From contig NC_084462.1 in NCBI RefSeq assembly GCF_027409185.1, positions 181,898,071-181,962,070 on the forward strand: DNA of 64,000 nucleotides. The letters are read 5' to 3'. Positions 42,950-53,399 of the stretch are shown one piece after another (the first letter of the stretch is position 1; each line of letters begins with the position of its first letter). The position numbers were made by a program, and so were the translations under genes. A model generated the notes under the pieces. That model worked only from the letters and a program-made list of their open reading frames with translations. It did no database searches and was not told the origin of the DNA. The DNA is from Cynocephalus volans (taxonomy: Eukaryota; Chordata; Mammalia; Dermoptera; Cynocephalidae).

Positions 42950-44780
42950 TAATATGCCAGGTTTTTTTTTTTCAGTTATTGTTCGAATGTTATCTTTTTT
43001 GTCCTTTTATTTTCAGCCTTTCTTTATTCTGATGTCTTAGGTATATCTGAACTGGTTTTTATCCCATTCTTAAAAGTGAATCTTTGCTTTTACCTAGGGA
43101 ATTTAATTCCATTCACTGTTTCATTTAATATATTTATCGATGTATTTATTTGTATTTAGATCTACTGACTTAAAGCTTTCTATTTGACCCACCTGTTCTG
43201 TGTTTCTTTTTGTTCCTGTTGATCTTTTGCATGACTTGGTATTTATTTATTTATTTATTATTTTTTGACTCGGTATTATTATTCTGCCTCTTCCCTTAGC
43301 TTGGTAGTAGTTACATGCTTTTTAAAAAAGTACCGTTCCGGGCCGAGCCCGTGGCGCACTCAGTAGAGTGCTGCGCTGGGAGCGCGGCGACGCTCCGCCG
43401 CGGGTTCGGATCCTATATAAAAATGACCAGTGCACTCACTGGCTGAGTGCCGGTCACGAAAAAACGACAAACAAAAAAAAAAGTACCGTTCCTCTTAGGG
43501 GCTCTCCTAGAGATTACAGTTTACATCCTTGATTTGTCAATCTAATAATGTTAACTTGGTACTTTTACCCTCTTGCAGGACAATATAGGGACTTTAGAAT
43601 GCTTAGCTCCACATACCCCCTTGTGCCCCCAGTGTGACACTGTTGTTATATATTTTAGTTCCTATAAGAAAGTGTTATACAATGACTTCATTTGGATTTA
43701 CCAAGGTATTTGCTCTCTTTGTTGCTTTCTATTTTTTTGTACACCTCTTAAGTTTCTGTCTGGGTTCATTTTTCTTCTGCCTGAAGAATACCCTTTGATA
43801 ACTCTTTTAGTGTGGACCTATCAGTGATGAACCTGTTTGAAGATGTTTTTATTTCAGCTCTGTAGTTGCAGGTTATATTTACAGGTTCCAAGTTGCAAGT
43901 ACTTTCAGCACTTTCAGAGATATTTTGTTGTGTTTTGGCTTCTAAATTTTCTAATAGTAGATTAACTGTCAGTATAATTGTAATTTGCCCCATCCCCTAC
44001 CCCCCTTTTTTTCAGGTTGTTTAAATTTTTTTCTCTTTGGGTTTCAGCTCTTTTATTATGATGTCCCTAGGTGTGAATTTTTTGTTTTTTAAGTTTACTC
44101 TCCTTAGGATTCTTAGGGCTTCTTGAACCTGTGGCTCACTTTCTTTAATTAATTTTAGAAAGTTCTCAGTTATTATTCAAATATTATTTCTGCCCTATTC
44201 CTTTTATTTTTTTTCCTGGGACTCCAATTACACATACGTTCTGTATCTCTGTTTCTTAGCCCTAGTCTGTGGTTTCCAGATTTTTATATCTCTGGGCTTT
44301 GTTTGAGATATTTTTTTCTAACTTCTCTCTCTCATTTTTCCTGTGTCTGTCTACTGTTTAATCCATTCATTGAGTTTTTAATTTTAGTTGTATGGTCTTT
44401 TTTTAGTTTTAGAGCTTCCATTTGGTTCTTTTTTATAGTTTGTAGTTCTCTGTTAAAACCGTGAATCTTGTCTTTTATCTCTTTGAACATGGTAAATATA
44501 GTTATTTAAAAATCTGGGGAAAAAATAAAAATAAAAATCTGGTAGCTCTAATATCTAGCTAGAACTTTTGTGGGTCTGTTTCTGAGTTATATTTCTTCTG
44601 GTTTTTGTTCATGTTGTATTATTTTCTCATGTGCCTGGTTATTTTTGATTTTGTGCTGTATATCAAACTTAGAATTTGCAAAATTGTATTTTGAAGCCCA
44701 GGATAATGTCTTCTTCTAGAGCGGATTTATGTTTGCTTCTGGTAAATAGTAGCACTCTGAAGTCACCTTAATCCAGTTGT
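42950..44780 (-). mobile_element. LINE (L1/HAL1-like) antisense, long
   Basis: 'attgttcgaatgttatctttttt', 'gcactttcagagatattttgttgtgttttggc', 'gactccaattacacatacg', 'cattcattgagtttttaattttag' and 'gagcttccatttggttc' form a long antisense LINE internal region, split by the SINE at 43340. Confidence 0.6.
43340..43476 (+). mobile_element. SINE, GC-arm subtype
   Basis: Plus strand, with one C fewer in the arm (gacgctccgccgcggg). Perfect 16-bp flanking repeat aaaaaagtaccgttcc at 43324-43339 and 43477-43492. Confidence 0.95.
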
Positions 44781-44827
44781 AAGAATTGAGATGGTTCAAA
44801 GCTGAACTGAAGTCTCTTTTTTTAAAA

Positions 44828-45000
44828 AATTGAAATGCAATTGATTATACATATTTGTGGGGTATAGTTGAATATCAATACGGTGTACAATGTGTGATGA
44901 TCAGATAAGGGTATTTAGCATATTCATCATTATATAACGTAATCATTTCTTTGTGTTGAGGACATCTGACCTCTCTTCTAGCCATTAGATAACATACAGT
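44828..45000 (-). mobile_element. L1 3' UTR fragment (antisense)
   Basis: 'attgaaatgcaattgattatac', 'tttgtggggtatag' and 'acaatgtgtgatgatcag' are antisense L1MA-like 3' UTR. It continues briefly after the SINE. Confidence 0.8.
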
Positions 45001-45006
45001 AAATTA

Positions 45007-45185
45007 TTTATTTATTATTTTTTTTAAAAAGATGACCGGTAAGGGGATCTTAACCCTTGACTTGGTGTTGTCAGCACCACGCTCAGCCAGCGAGCTAACC
45101 GACCATCCCTATATGGGATCCGAACCCGGGGGGGCCTTGGTGTTCTCAACACTGCACTCTCCCAAGTGAGCCACGGGCTGGCCCC
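45007..45185 (-). mobile_element. tRNA-Ile-derived SINE, dimer
   Basis: Minus-strand dimer; perfect 17-bp flanking repeat taacatacagtaaatta at 44990-45006 and 45186-45202. Confidence 0.95.
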
Positions 45186-45631
45186 TAACATACAGTAAAT
45201 TAATGTTAATTATAGATGCTTGGCTCGACTGTACATTAACAAAACTTATTTTTCCCAATTACCTGTTTTCTGTTCATCTCTTTGATGGTCTAACTTCTTC
45301 AGTTTCATCTTTAATTCCTAGGGTATACCCTAGCCTTTTAGGCTCCCAACCCAAAGAAAGGGGCATTCAGGTGGCCACTGTTTCTTTCCCTTCCCCATGA
45401 TGGCAGTCCCTGCAGTCTTGTGACTGCTACCTGAACTTTAAGATGCTATTAGGTGCATTACTCAATGTTTTATACTCTTAGTGGTCCCCTCTAGAATTGT
45501 CAAATACCTTTGGGAGGAAAAGTGACCCTAATAGCTGAACATCTCTTTCTGAGCTCCAGTCTCTCCTGCATTCTGGGTATATCTCGTTAGTTTTCTGATT
45601 CCTTTAAGCAGATGTTTTAAATATATTTTTC

Positions 45632-45736
45632 TTTCTTTCTTCCTTTTTTTTTTTTTTTTTTTGATGGCTGGCCAATATGGGGATCTGAACCTGTGATCTT
45701 GGTGTTATAAGGCTGTGCTCTAACCAACTGAACTAA
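45632..45736 (-). mobile_element. tRNA-Ile-derived SINE, monomer
   Basis: Minus-strand monomer with a slightly shortened 5' end; perfect 16-bp flanking repeat tttaaatatatttttc at 45616-45631 and 45737-45752. Confidence 0.93.
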
Positions 45737-45759
45737 TTTAAATATATTTTTCAGCTTCT

Positions 45760-47625
45760 CTAGTTATTCTCTAGTGGGAGGGATCTGAATTACTTAGTCT
45801 CCTAGAAGGGAAGTAGTTTCTACCTTTCTGTTACTTAGTCCAGTACAATTTCTGTAGTCTTTTGTGATTTCAGTATTCCTGAAGATAATTCTTCCCAGGG
45901 CTACTATGAAGGCTTCATAGGTTGAACTACACAGTGACCCTGATCGTTCAAATACCTTGGCTTCCTTGTTCCTTGACCTCTCTTCTAGGGATCCTGTTCT
46001 CTACCCTACCTTGACTACCCTTCCCTTGAGTTGCCATTGTCTGAAATTCCTCTGTCATCTCAATTTCAAACTCAGCATTCTACCCCTCCTGCACTTTCCT
46101 GTGTGCACACCTTCCAACATCCCAGTTCCTGCAGTCTTTAACCCCATCATGACTTTTAGTTCACTGATCCTGACACCTGTTTCCTTGAACGTTCTCCTGT
46201 CTTTGTTCAGCTTAAATTCCATAGCCAGGCTTTATAATACATCCTCTCCTCCTATTCCCTTGTCTTCCTCTCATTTCATCTACTTTTTTGGCTAAGCCAC
46301 AGCCTATGTCTTACACTGGATTCCACAGAAAACAGAGCTTACAATAAAGCCTATGTGCTAATACTTCATTTGAAGGTAGAGTGAAGGTTGAAAAACGAAA
46401 GCAAGGTGAGGAAAGGGAAAGCAAATCCAAAGTGGTAACTTAACAAGCTGGCCACAGCTTTACAAGAACCTTAGCTGGCTTGGTCATGCTGGAAATCTCT
46501 AGAGAATCATGGCACCTCTCAGAATACTTCTGGGGGCACGTATGTGGGGAGAATGGCTAAGAAATTCAATTGTTGGCCCCTTCCCATCTCCTGTCTCTTA
46601 TTGGTCAAGTTACCCCAAGGGTCTTAACTGTCTTGTGCTTTCGGGTTTGTTACTTAGCCTCTCCTTGAAGTTACTGGAGAAGCAGCTGAATTTGGGCATT
46701 GGAACTTCTGGGGCTTCTGCCACAGTGGGCACAATGAAGGTCACCAAAGCCCAGCCTTACCACTGGGGGAGGGAGAGGCAGCTGTTGGTGTTAGAAGATG
46801 AGATACCACAGTGGGCCGGGGCTTTATAATCCTGGGAGCTTGCATACTTTTGCTAGGGTTGCTCCAGTAGGGATGTAGACTGTCAAGCAAGACCGAGTAG
46901 ATTTGGGACTGCACCTGTTACGACCTGTGTAATCCAACTTTTTGCCTATTCTCTGCTTGCATCCATGCAGCTAAAAGTGGCTGGAGAAACCACTGACCAG
47001 TCTCACTTTAAAGTCATGAACACCAACATTAAGTAGGCCCATTATAGATTATATTCTGTTTTCCTATTCTAGTTACTCTCCTAGACAGTAGTTGAAATAT
47101 CTTACTTTAAACCTTGAGTTCTTCTTTCTCCATTCTCTTTTTATTTTCCTGGGGGAGAAAAAATTGAATCAATTGGAAGAAAACGTCTACAAGCTCCCAC
47201 TTCCATATGTGCCACCTGTCTATATCTGTGCCTGATACTCTGCTGTACTCCGATAACTATGTTTGCTCCTAGCTAAGGCCAACCCCTCAGTGTGTGCACT
47301 TATCCTCTTCTGCCTACTTAAGGACATTACTCCAGTAATTCTTCATTTATTTGCATCATCACAATTTCCTTTTCTATTGTATCCTTCTTTTTGGCATATA
47401 AACAGGCTACTGTTTCTCCTTTATTAAAAATAAACAAACAAAACCTAACTCTCTTTGATTGTCTGAATTCTGTCTTCCATTTAATTTCTCCTGTTCTCTC
47501 TTGAACACATTTCATTCAGGCTTGCTGTCTGTTCCTCCACAATTGCTGTTAAGGTCACTAGTGTGTTCCATGTTGCCAAATCCAGTAGTCACTTTGTAGC
47601 CCTTACCTTATTTGACATATGTATA
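45760..47625. other. Intron DNA, mostly unrecognised
   Basis: The stretch 46310-46830 ('acactggattccacagaaaacagagc' and following) looks like an old LTR-type repeat I cannot name. No exon or intact gene recognised. Confidence 0.35.
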
Positions 47626-47629
47626 TGTA

Positions 47630-47711
47630 TGTGAGGGTACTCCAAAAGTTTGTGGAAAATAGAATTAAAAGAGGATATGAATCTTTCCATGAACTTTTTG
47701 AAGTACTCTTG
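47630..47711. mobile_element. Mariner-like MITE, second copy
   Basis: gtgagggtactccaaaagtt at the left and aactttttgaagtactcttg at the right, bounded by TA. Same palindromic family as 26054-26133. Confidence 0.75.
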
Positions 47712-47754
47712 TATATGCATTTAAATGAAGAGATTTATTTTATATAAATAAATA

Positions 47755-48165
47755 TATGTTGACTTATGTGGCTGTGGAGGCTGAGAAGTCCCAACGTCTG
47801 CAGTTGACAAGCTGGAGACCCAGGAAAGCCAGTGGTGTGAGTTCCAGTCCAAGTCTGAAGGCCAGAGAACCAGGAGAGTCAATGTCCCAAATCATGCAGT
47901 GAGGTTGGAGGAGTTCCTCTTTTTTATTTAAAAAAAAATTTTTAGGAGTACCCTCTTAGAGTTTTTGTTCTATTCAGACCTTTAACCTATTGGATGAGGC
48001 CCTCCCGCATTAGGGAGGGCAATCTGCTTTACTTAGTCCATATGTTAATCTCACCCAAAAACACTCTCATAGACAAAGTCAGAATAATATTTGGCCAAAT
48101 ATCTGGGCACCCTGTGCCCCAGTCAAGTCGATGCATAAAATTAACTGTCATGAAAACCTTTAATC
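47755..48165 (+). mobile_element. Old interspersed repeat, unnamed
   Basis: 'gtggaggctgagaagtccc', 'gacaagctggagacccaggaaagcc', 'gggagggcaatctgctttac' and 'atctgggcaccctgtgcccc' belong to a frequent mammalian repeat with LTR-like character. Name not certain. Confidence 0.5.
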
Positions 48166-48224
48166 ACTTGACATCCAAAACAAGATGCCAGTATAGTCCC
48201 TACAGGATCTAGTCTCTGTCACCC

Positions 48225-48490
48225 CTGACCTCAGCTACTCTCCCCTTTTCTCCACTCTGTTTACATCCAACTACTTGCTGTTTCTTGACCATTGCCAGAT
48301 ATGCTTCTGCTTCAGGGCCTTTGCACTTGTTATTCTTCTGCCTGCAGGGCTTTCTCCTTGCTCCTCTGAGTTGCCCCTTCTCCCCAGTTCATATAGATTA
48401 TTCTTTCCCAGCTGCATTGAAATGTCACATTCTCAGCAAGGCTTTTCCTGGTCAATCTATCTAAAATTTCAGCTGCATCCCTGGCTCTTC
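48225..48490 (+). mobile_element. L2 (sense)
   Basis: 'gatatgcttctgcttcagggcctttgcac' and 'gtcacattctcagcaaggc' are sense L2. Confidence 0.65.
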
Positions 48491-48499
48491 CTTGCTGTA

Positions 48500-49282
48500 T
48501 TTTTTTTTCTTTTTTAACAGTTTAACTTTGTTTAATAGCAAATGCTTCCCAAGTTTACTTTTTGCACAATGCACAAACACTGTTGGGACAATGTATGGTT
48601 AAAAAACAATATTCTACAAATTCTACAAACAATTTCTTCATTGCTGCTCTAGATCATCCTAAAGGAAAAAGTAGCACGACACCAAGTCTCTAGAAGTTCA
48701 GAGGTGGATTGATATTCTCTCCCAATGGATGAGGAAGCAGGTCCTAGTTTTCCTCTGTGAGCAGATTCTCTGGTTTCAGCGGGGCTTTCCTTATGCTCTC
48801 TAAGTTTAGCTGTTGATATTTTCTTTTGAAAAAGTTGGACTTCAACAGGATGACTGTAATCATGATGAAAACCAGAAGGCCACCAATACTGCTTCCAATA
48901 ATGATAGGCAAAGAATGGTACTCCTCATCTTTCAGGAAGATGACGGTGTCTTAGTTTTGTAGTTCTCTGCATTCAGCCCCTCCTATAGAGATTTGTTGAA
49001 AGATATTTCACCAGGGATCTGCAGTTCAGTTACATTGCTTAGTAACTGCTTGGAGTGACCCAAGGAGATCTCTGCAGCCATGGTTACATTTTCCTTGTCT
49101 GAAATGATGGCACAGCTCACTGAATGCCATTCTTCCACATGCTGAACTGGATTGCTCCCACAGTGTGCTCCTGACTCTAGGTGCACACTGGGTAGGCCTG
49201 AAACGAGCCACTCCCGCGATGCACTGAGCACATGAAACTGCCATAGTTTTCTGCCCCTTCCCCACTCCTGGAAGACCAAGCG
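48500..49282 (-). pseudogene. ITGAE: ITGAE (integrin alpha-E, CD103) processed pseudogene, 5'-truncated
   Basis: On the minus strand the DNA encodes the last part of an integrin alpha chain without introns. Membrane-proximal ectodomain pieces (ISDKENVTMAAEISLGHS, VTELQIPGEISFNKSL), a membrane span (IIIGSSIGGLLVFIMITVIL), the integrin FFKRKYQQLNLES motif and a tail ending in ENLLTEEN are present, and match ITGAE in what I recall of the family. The native stop is at 48744-48746, followed by about 240 bases of 3' UTR, an ATTAAA signal (48531-48536) and a poly(A) (T run 48500-48516). It is dead: a Tyr codon became TAG near 48993, and a small deletion shifts the frame shortly after. Most of the mRNA (5' part) is missing. 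Confidence 0.82.
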
Positions 49283-49613
49283 TCTATTTTTTTTTTTTTT
49301 TTTTTAACTCAGTCTTACTATCTAACGTATTTCCTTAGTTATACTTGTTTATTGTCTGATTCCTCCAAGTAGAAAGTAAACTGTGAGGTGAGGGCTTTTT
49401 TAATCTTGTGCTCTTCTATTACCCCAGCTTCTGGAGTAGTGCCTGGTGCAAATTTGGCTCTAACAACTTTTTGTTTGTTTAAAAATATGAACAGAAACTT
49501 TTCATAGGAAGTATACAAAATAGAGGTTTCTGGCCTGGAATTCTCAGCAGCAAATACCTTTGTTGGCTTACAAGTGCTTTTTGCAGTCTGACCATGGATG
49601 AGCAGAAGTAATT

Positions 49614-49786
49614 TTTTTTTTTTCCCAAAAGATGACTGGTAAGGGGATCTTAACCCTTGACTCGGTGTTGTCAGCATCACACTCTCCCAAGTGAGCTAAC
49701 CGGCCATCCCTATGTAGGGATCCGGACCCATGGCCTTGGTGTTATCAGCACCACACTCTCCCAAGTTGAGCCACGGGCCAGCCCTT
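49614..49786 (-). mobile_element. tRNA-Ile-derived SINE, dimer
   Basis: Minus-strand dimer; agcagaagtaatt at 49601-49613 and 49787-49799. Confidence 0.93.
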
Positions 49787-49869
49787 AGCAGAAGTAATTC
49801 TGAAGGCACCTTGCCAGCCTTCTTACCTCCTTTCCTTCTAGCTCTGCATGTGTGAGAACCAGCACTGTG

Positions 49870-50075
49870 CCGAAGGGCTTTACAAATGCAAACTTATTTA
49901 ATACTCACAACAGTCCTACAACACAAATGGTATCATCCCCATCGTGTAGGTGATGAAACTAAGATTTAGAGAACTTAACTTGTCTAAGGTCTCAAATGGT
50001 AAGTGGTAGAACCTAGCTTGTGGTGACTTAACCTAGATCCTATATGCTTGACTATTATTACATTATATGCCTCCT
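49870..50075 (-). mobile_element. MIR (antisense)
   Basis: 'gggctttacaaatgcaaacttatttaatactcacaac', 'gatgaaactaagatttagag', 'ttgtctaaggtctc' and 'agtggtagaacctagc' form an almost complete antisense MIR. Confidence 0.8.
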
Positions 50076-50196
50076 ACTAGATATAGAAATGCCATCTTAT
50101 TTTGTGTCATGCAGGAACTGGGGAATCTTGGGCAGGTTATTTAACCTCTTTAAGCCATGATATATACTCACTTACTTATTCAAAGTGTCTGCTTAA

Positions 50197-50382
50197 GGGC
50201 CGGCCCATGGCTTACTTGGGAGAGTGTGGTGCTGATGACACCAAGGCCACGGGTTTGGATCCCTATATAGGGATGGCTGGCTGGTTAGCTCACTTCAGAG
50301 AGCATGGTGCTGACAACACCAAGTCAAGTGTTAAGATCCCCTTACCGGTCGTCTTTTTAAAAACAAACAAACAAACAAAATA
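50197..50382 (+). mobile_element. tRNA-Ile-derived SINE, dimer
   Basis: Plus-strand dimer with AAAC-repeat tail; caaagtgtctgc at 50181-50192 and 50384-50395. Four extra bases (ctgg) sit between the two units. Confidence 0.93.
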
Positions 50383-50689
50383 ACAAAGTGTCTGCATAGC
50401 ATGTACTCAATACAAATAAAGCCACTCAAAGTTAGGGATCCTCTCTAAGATCAGTGCAAAAATATTACACATGAAGACTCTTAGTTTTAGCTTTCCCAGA
50501 GCGTCCTAAGGTTGGTCCTTCTGGTAGGTTCCTAGATCTGAGGTGCATAACTTACCCAGAGATTAAAAGGGTATGGTGACTGCTGTCATAAAGCTTGCCT
50601 TTTCTGGCTCAAGTTAGTAGCCATCCCCACTCACTTCTGAACTGGTTCATGAGGAATTACAGGAGTCCCCTTTTCTCTCATAGGAAAGT

Positions 50690-51020
50690 GTATCATACCA
50701 CTCAAATTTAATGGTTTAAAATAACTGCTAGTATTTTATGATTCTTGCTCATCTGGGAAGTTGTTCTGCTGGGCTGGCTGAGACTGGTGTCATCTGGTGG
50801 CTCCACTGTGATGCTGGGGCAGCTGGACCTTTTTTCTTCTCTGTGTAGTCTCAGGGTCTTTTCTTTTCTAGTAGGATCTCCAGTGGGATAGCCAGGTATC
50901 TAACATAGTGGCTCAGGGGTCCCACAAACAAATATTTCAAGAGGGAGGAATCAGACATTGCTAGTTTTAAAGTGTAGGCCCAGAACTGACACGTTATCAC
51001 TTTAGCCACATTTCCTTGGT
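50690..51020. mobile_element. Old LTR-like interspersed repeat, unnamed
   Basis: 'tcaaatttaatggtttaaaataactgc', 'gttctgctgggctggctgagac' and 'tcccacaaacaaatatttcaag' follow the same family pattern as 32880-33300. Confidence 0.45.
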
Positions 51021-51542
51021 TAATGTGAGTCACAGAGATTACCTAGACTACCTAGATTACCTCCTAGTCACGGAGTCCAGCCTAGATTCATTGTGAGAGG
51101 TGACTACATAGGATGTGGAAGTAACCCAAACTACCTTTGAAAGTCAACAGGGGCCTATGAAAAATTATGCCAGGTTGACCGGTGTAAACTGGAACTGTCT
51201 TGGACTGACCTGGACATAAGGTCATCCTTGTCATACCTATTCCCTGGAGGAAGCAACACATAGGTATTACCTTGAATCTATTTCCTTGTTTCCAAATCTC
51301 TCCACACAAAATATGTGTGAATATGACTGTGTTAAGTGGTTCTGATGTTTTATATTTAACCTGGCTTCTTAACACAACTCAACAACTTTATTTGGGGGCT
51401 TAATGGCTACAAAAAGTGTTACCTATTTTAATAGTAGAGGGAAAAACTGGCTTTGAACTTACTGAGATAATTTTGTTTGTTGATCTCAATTTCCTGAGGG
51501 ATTTTTCTTTTTTCCTGAGAGATTTTTTAAAGATTATTTTTG

Positions 51543-53044
51543 TTTTATTTATTTATTTGTTTGTTTGTTTATTATTGAATCATAATCGATTATACGTGTT
51601 TTTGGAATTCAGTGTTGACATATGTTGATCAAATCAATATTACTAGCATGCATATTGTTGCAAATTGTGCTTATTCTTTATGTCCTTTGTCCAATCTCTC
51701 TCCATCCCCTGCACCCCCCCGTCCCCCCTCTCATCACTGACAACCCTAGATTTCTTCTCTCCCTCTGAAAGAGTAATGGTTACTCTGTTGCCTAGATGAT
51801 CTGTCCAGTGCCGAAAGGTGTGTTCAGGTCCCCCAATATTATCATAGATCAGATGCTTCTTCTGTCACTCTGGCATGGGCTTTGTGGAGAGAGACATCCT
51901 ATTTTCTTTGGTCTCTGCTGGTGACTCTCCTTGTGTCAATGCACTCCAGTGGCTGGTAGACCATCTGCGTTGTGACATCTAGTCTCTTTTTGTGGCAGCC
52001 GAGGTTATTGTGGTGGTTGTGGTGGGCCACCCACATGGAGGTGATGTTTTTGGTATCCTCCCTGGTGCTGGCGGTGTGCCTGATTGTGGGGGAGGGGGGG
52101 GTCCGGTCCCTGGCTCCATTCTCCGGGCCCCCAGGTGGGGTCCTGAGGCACTGGTGGTGTGCCTGGATGTTGGGGGGGGGGGTGTCCGGTCCCCAGCTCC
52201 ATACCTCAGGTCCCCTGACAGGTCCCAAGACACTGGTGGTGTGCCTGCGCTGGGACTGATTTTTTGTCCTTTGCTTACTTCTAAAACCAGGGAACTTCCT
52301 GTGGAAACCAGTACTTGAGCTGTGTTGTTGAGCTAAATCACTGCTGTTTTCCTAGGGAAGACTTTTTGTGCAGCTCAGGGTTTAATGATTGACCTTACAG
52401 GTGCTTCTGGCTCTGGAAGACCAGGTGCCACCTGGGTTGTGTAGAAACTCTGATCTTTTCATCAAACTGTGCCCCATGCAATTCTGCATTCCCGACCAGA
52501 CTCCTCTGAATGGTCCTGCACTGATTGGGGGGTGAGTTGGCTGTCCTTGCTGTGCCCCAGTGTTCTTCCATTGGGCCCGTCTCCCCCACCACCTGTGCTT
52601 CAAACACTTCCCATGGGATGAGCCCTGTGCTGGTTCCTTGCGATGACTCACTGGCCTCTGAATGGCTCCCCATTTTCAGCTGTTCTGGCTCCTCATAGTG
52701 GTCTTGCTGTCCTGGGGGCCACCAAGGCCCTCTTCTCCCCTGCCACCTCCAAGCAACTCCATCCAAAGGGCTCAGCTATGGCTTTTGCTGGCTCCTGCCT
52801 GATCCATGTGCTCAGCAGCTCCAGCCTTAAAGCGGCCGTGGCCCGAAACACTCTGAGCAGTTTTTTCTCTGTCTCATCGTGGTTTCTCCTGCCTTCATGA
52901 AGTCCATAGGTCTCTCCTCCTCTTCCCCTGAGCTCCAGTGGCCCCAGCTTGGCAATTGCTACATTTTTATAGTTGTAAATTGGTTGATTTGTGGGAGAGA
53001 GAGACACTGGAGACTGTCTATTCTGCCATCTTGACTGGAACCTT
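51543..53044 (-). mobile_element. Compact L1-derived element: 5'-UTR-like and 3'-UTR-like ends without ORFs
   Basis: Left part (51543-51770) is the antisense of an L1 3' UTR: A/T-rich tail, 'attattgaatcataatcgattatac', then a C-run. Right part (to 53044) ends on the minus strand with an L1-like 5' start: aggttccagtcaagatggca contains the CAAGATGGC YY1-type site placed as in L1 5' UTRs. No ORF1 or ORF2 sequence lies between; instead there are GC-rich UTR-like DNA and an 82-83-bp tandem repeat (52066-52247). Outer flanks aagattatttttg (51530) and aagattgattttg (53045) match at 11 of 13 bases, so the whole unit may have been inserted in one event. It could be an internally deleted or spliced L1, or a non-autonomous composite family. 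Confidence 0.6.
52066..52250. repeat. VNTR-like tandem repeat, 82-83 bp period, about 2.2 copies
   Basis: The core ctgg(c/t)ggtgtgcctg recurs at 52068, 52151 and 52233. Between the cores come a G run, gtccggtccc and a cctcaggtcccc-like part in each unit. Confidence 0.8.
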
Positions 53045-53310
53045 AAGATTGATTTTGACCCTGTGCCATTTTCAACTTACATGCTAACCTGGAACCTAAT
53101 CTTCTCATGAGATATAGTGCCACTCTGAACTTAACTAGATGATTTTAAAGGTCTCTTCCAGCTGTAAAATTTGTTTATAATTGAATAGAAAGTTGTTACA
53201 GGCACCCAAAGGACAATTGGAAAGCTGAACTAACGGCTTTCACAGTTCAAATGTGGTCTGGGGCCAGGTGGTATCTAGGAAATTATATGGGTAAATACTT
53301 TTTAAATTAT

Positions 53311-53396
53311 TTTGCAGCTGGCCAGTAAAGGGAACTGAACCCTTGACCTTTGTGTTATAACACTGTGCTCTAACCAGCTGAGCTAACTGGCTGGCC
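53311..53396 (-). mobile_element. tRNA-Ile-derived SINE, monomer
   Basis: Minus-strand monomer (gcagctggccagtaaaggg, aactgaacccttgacc, ctctaaccagctgagctaac). Confidence 0.85.
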
Positions 53397-53399
53397 TTT

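Noticed and set aside
52395-52766. 123-codon minus-strand frame in the L1-derived unit
   Set aside because: Lies in leader-like DNA; no similarity to L1 ORF1 or another protein was recognised and overlapping frames are equally open.
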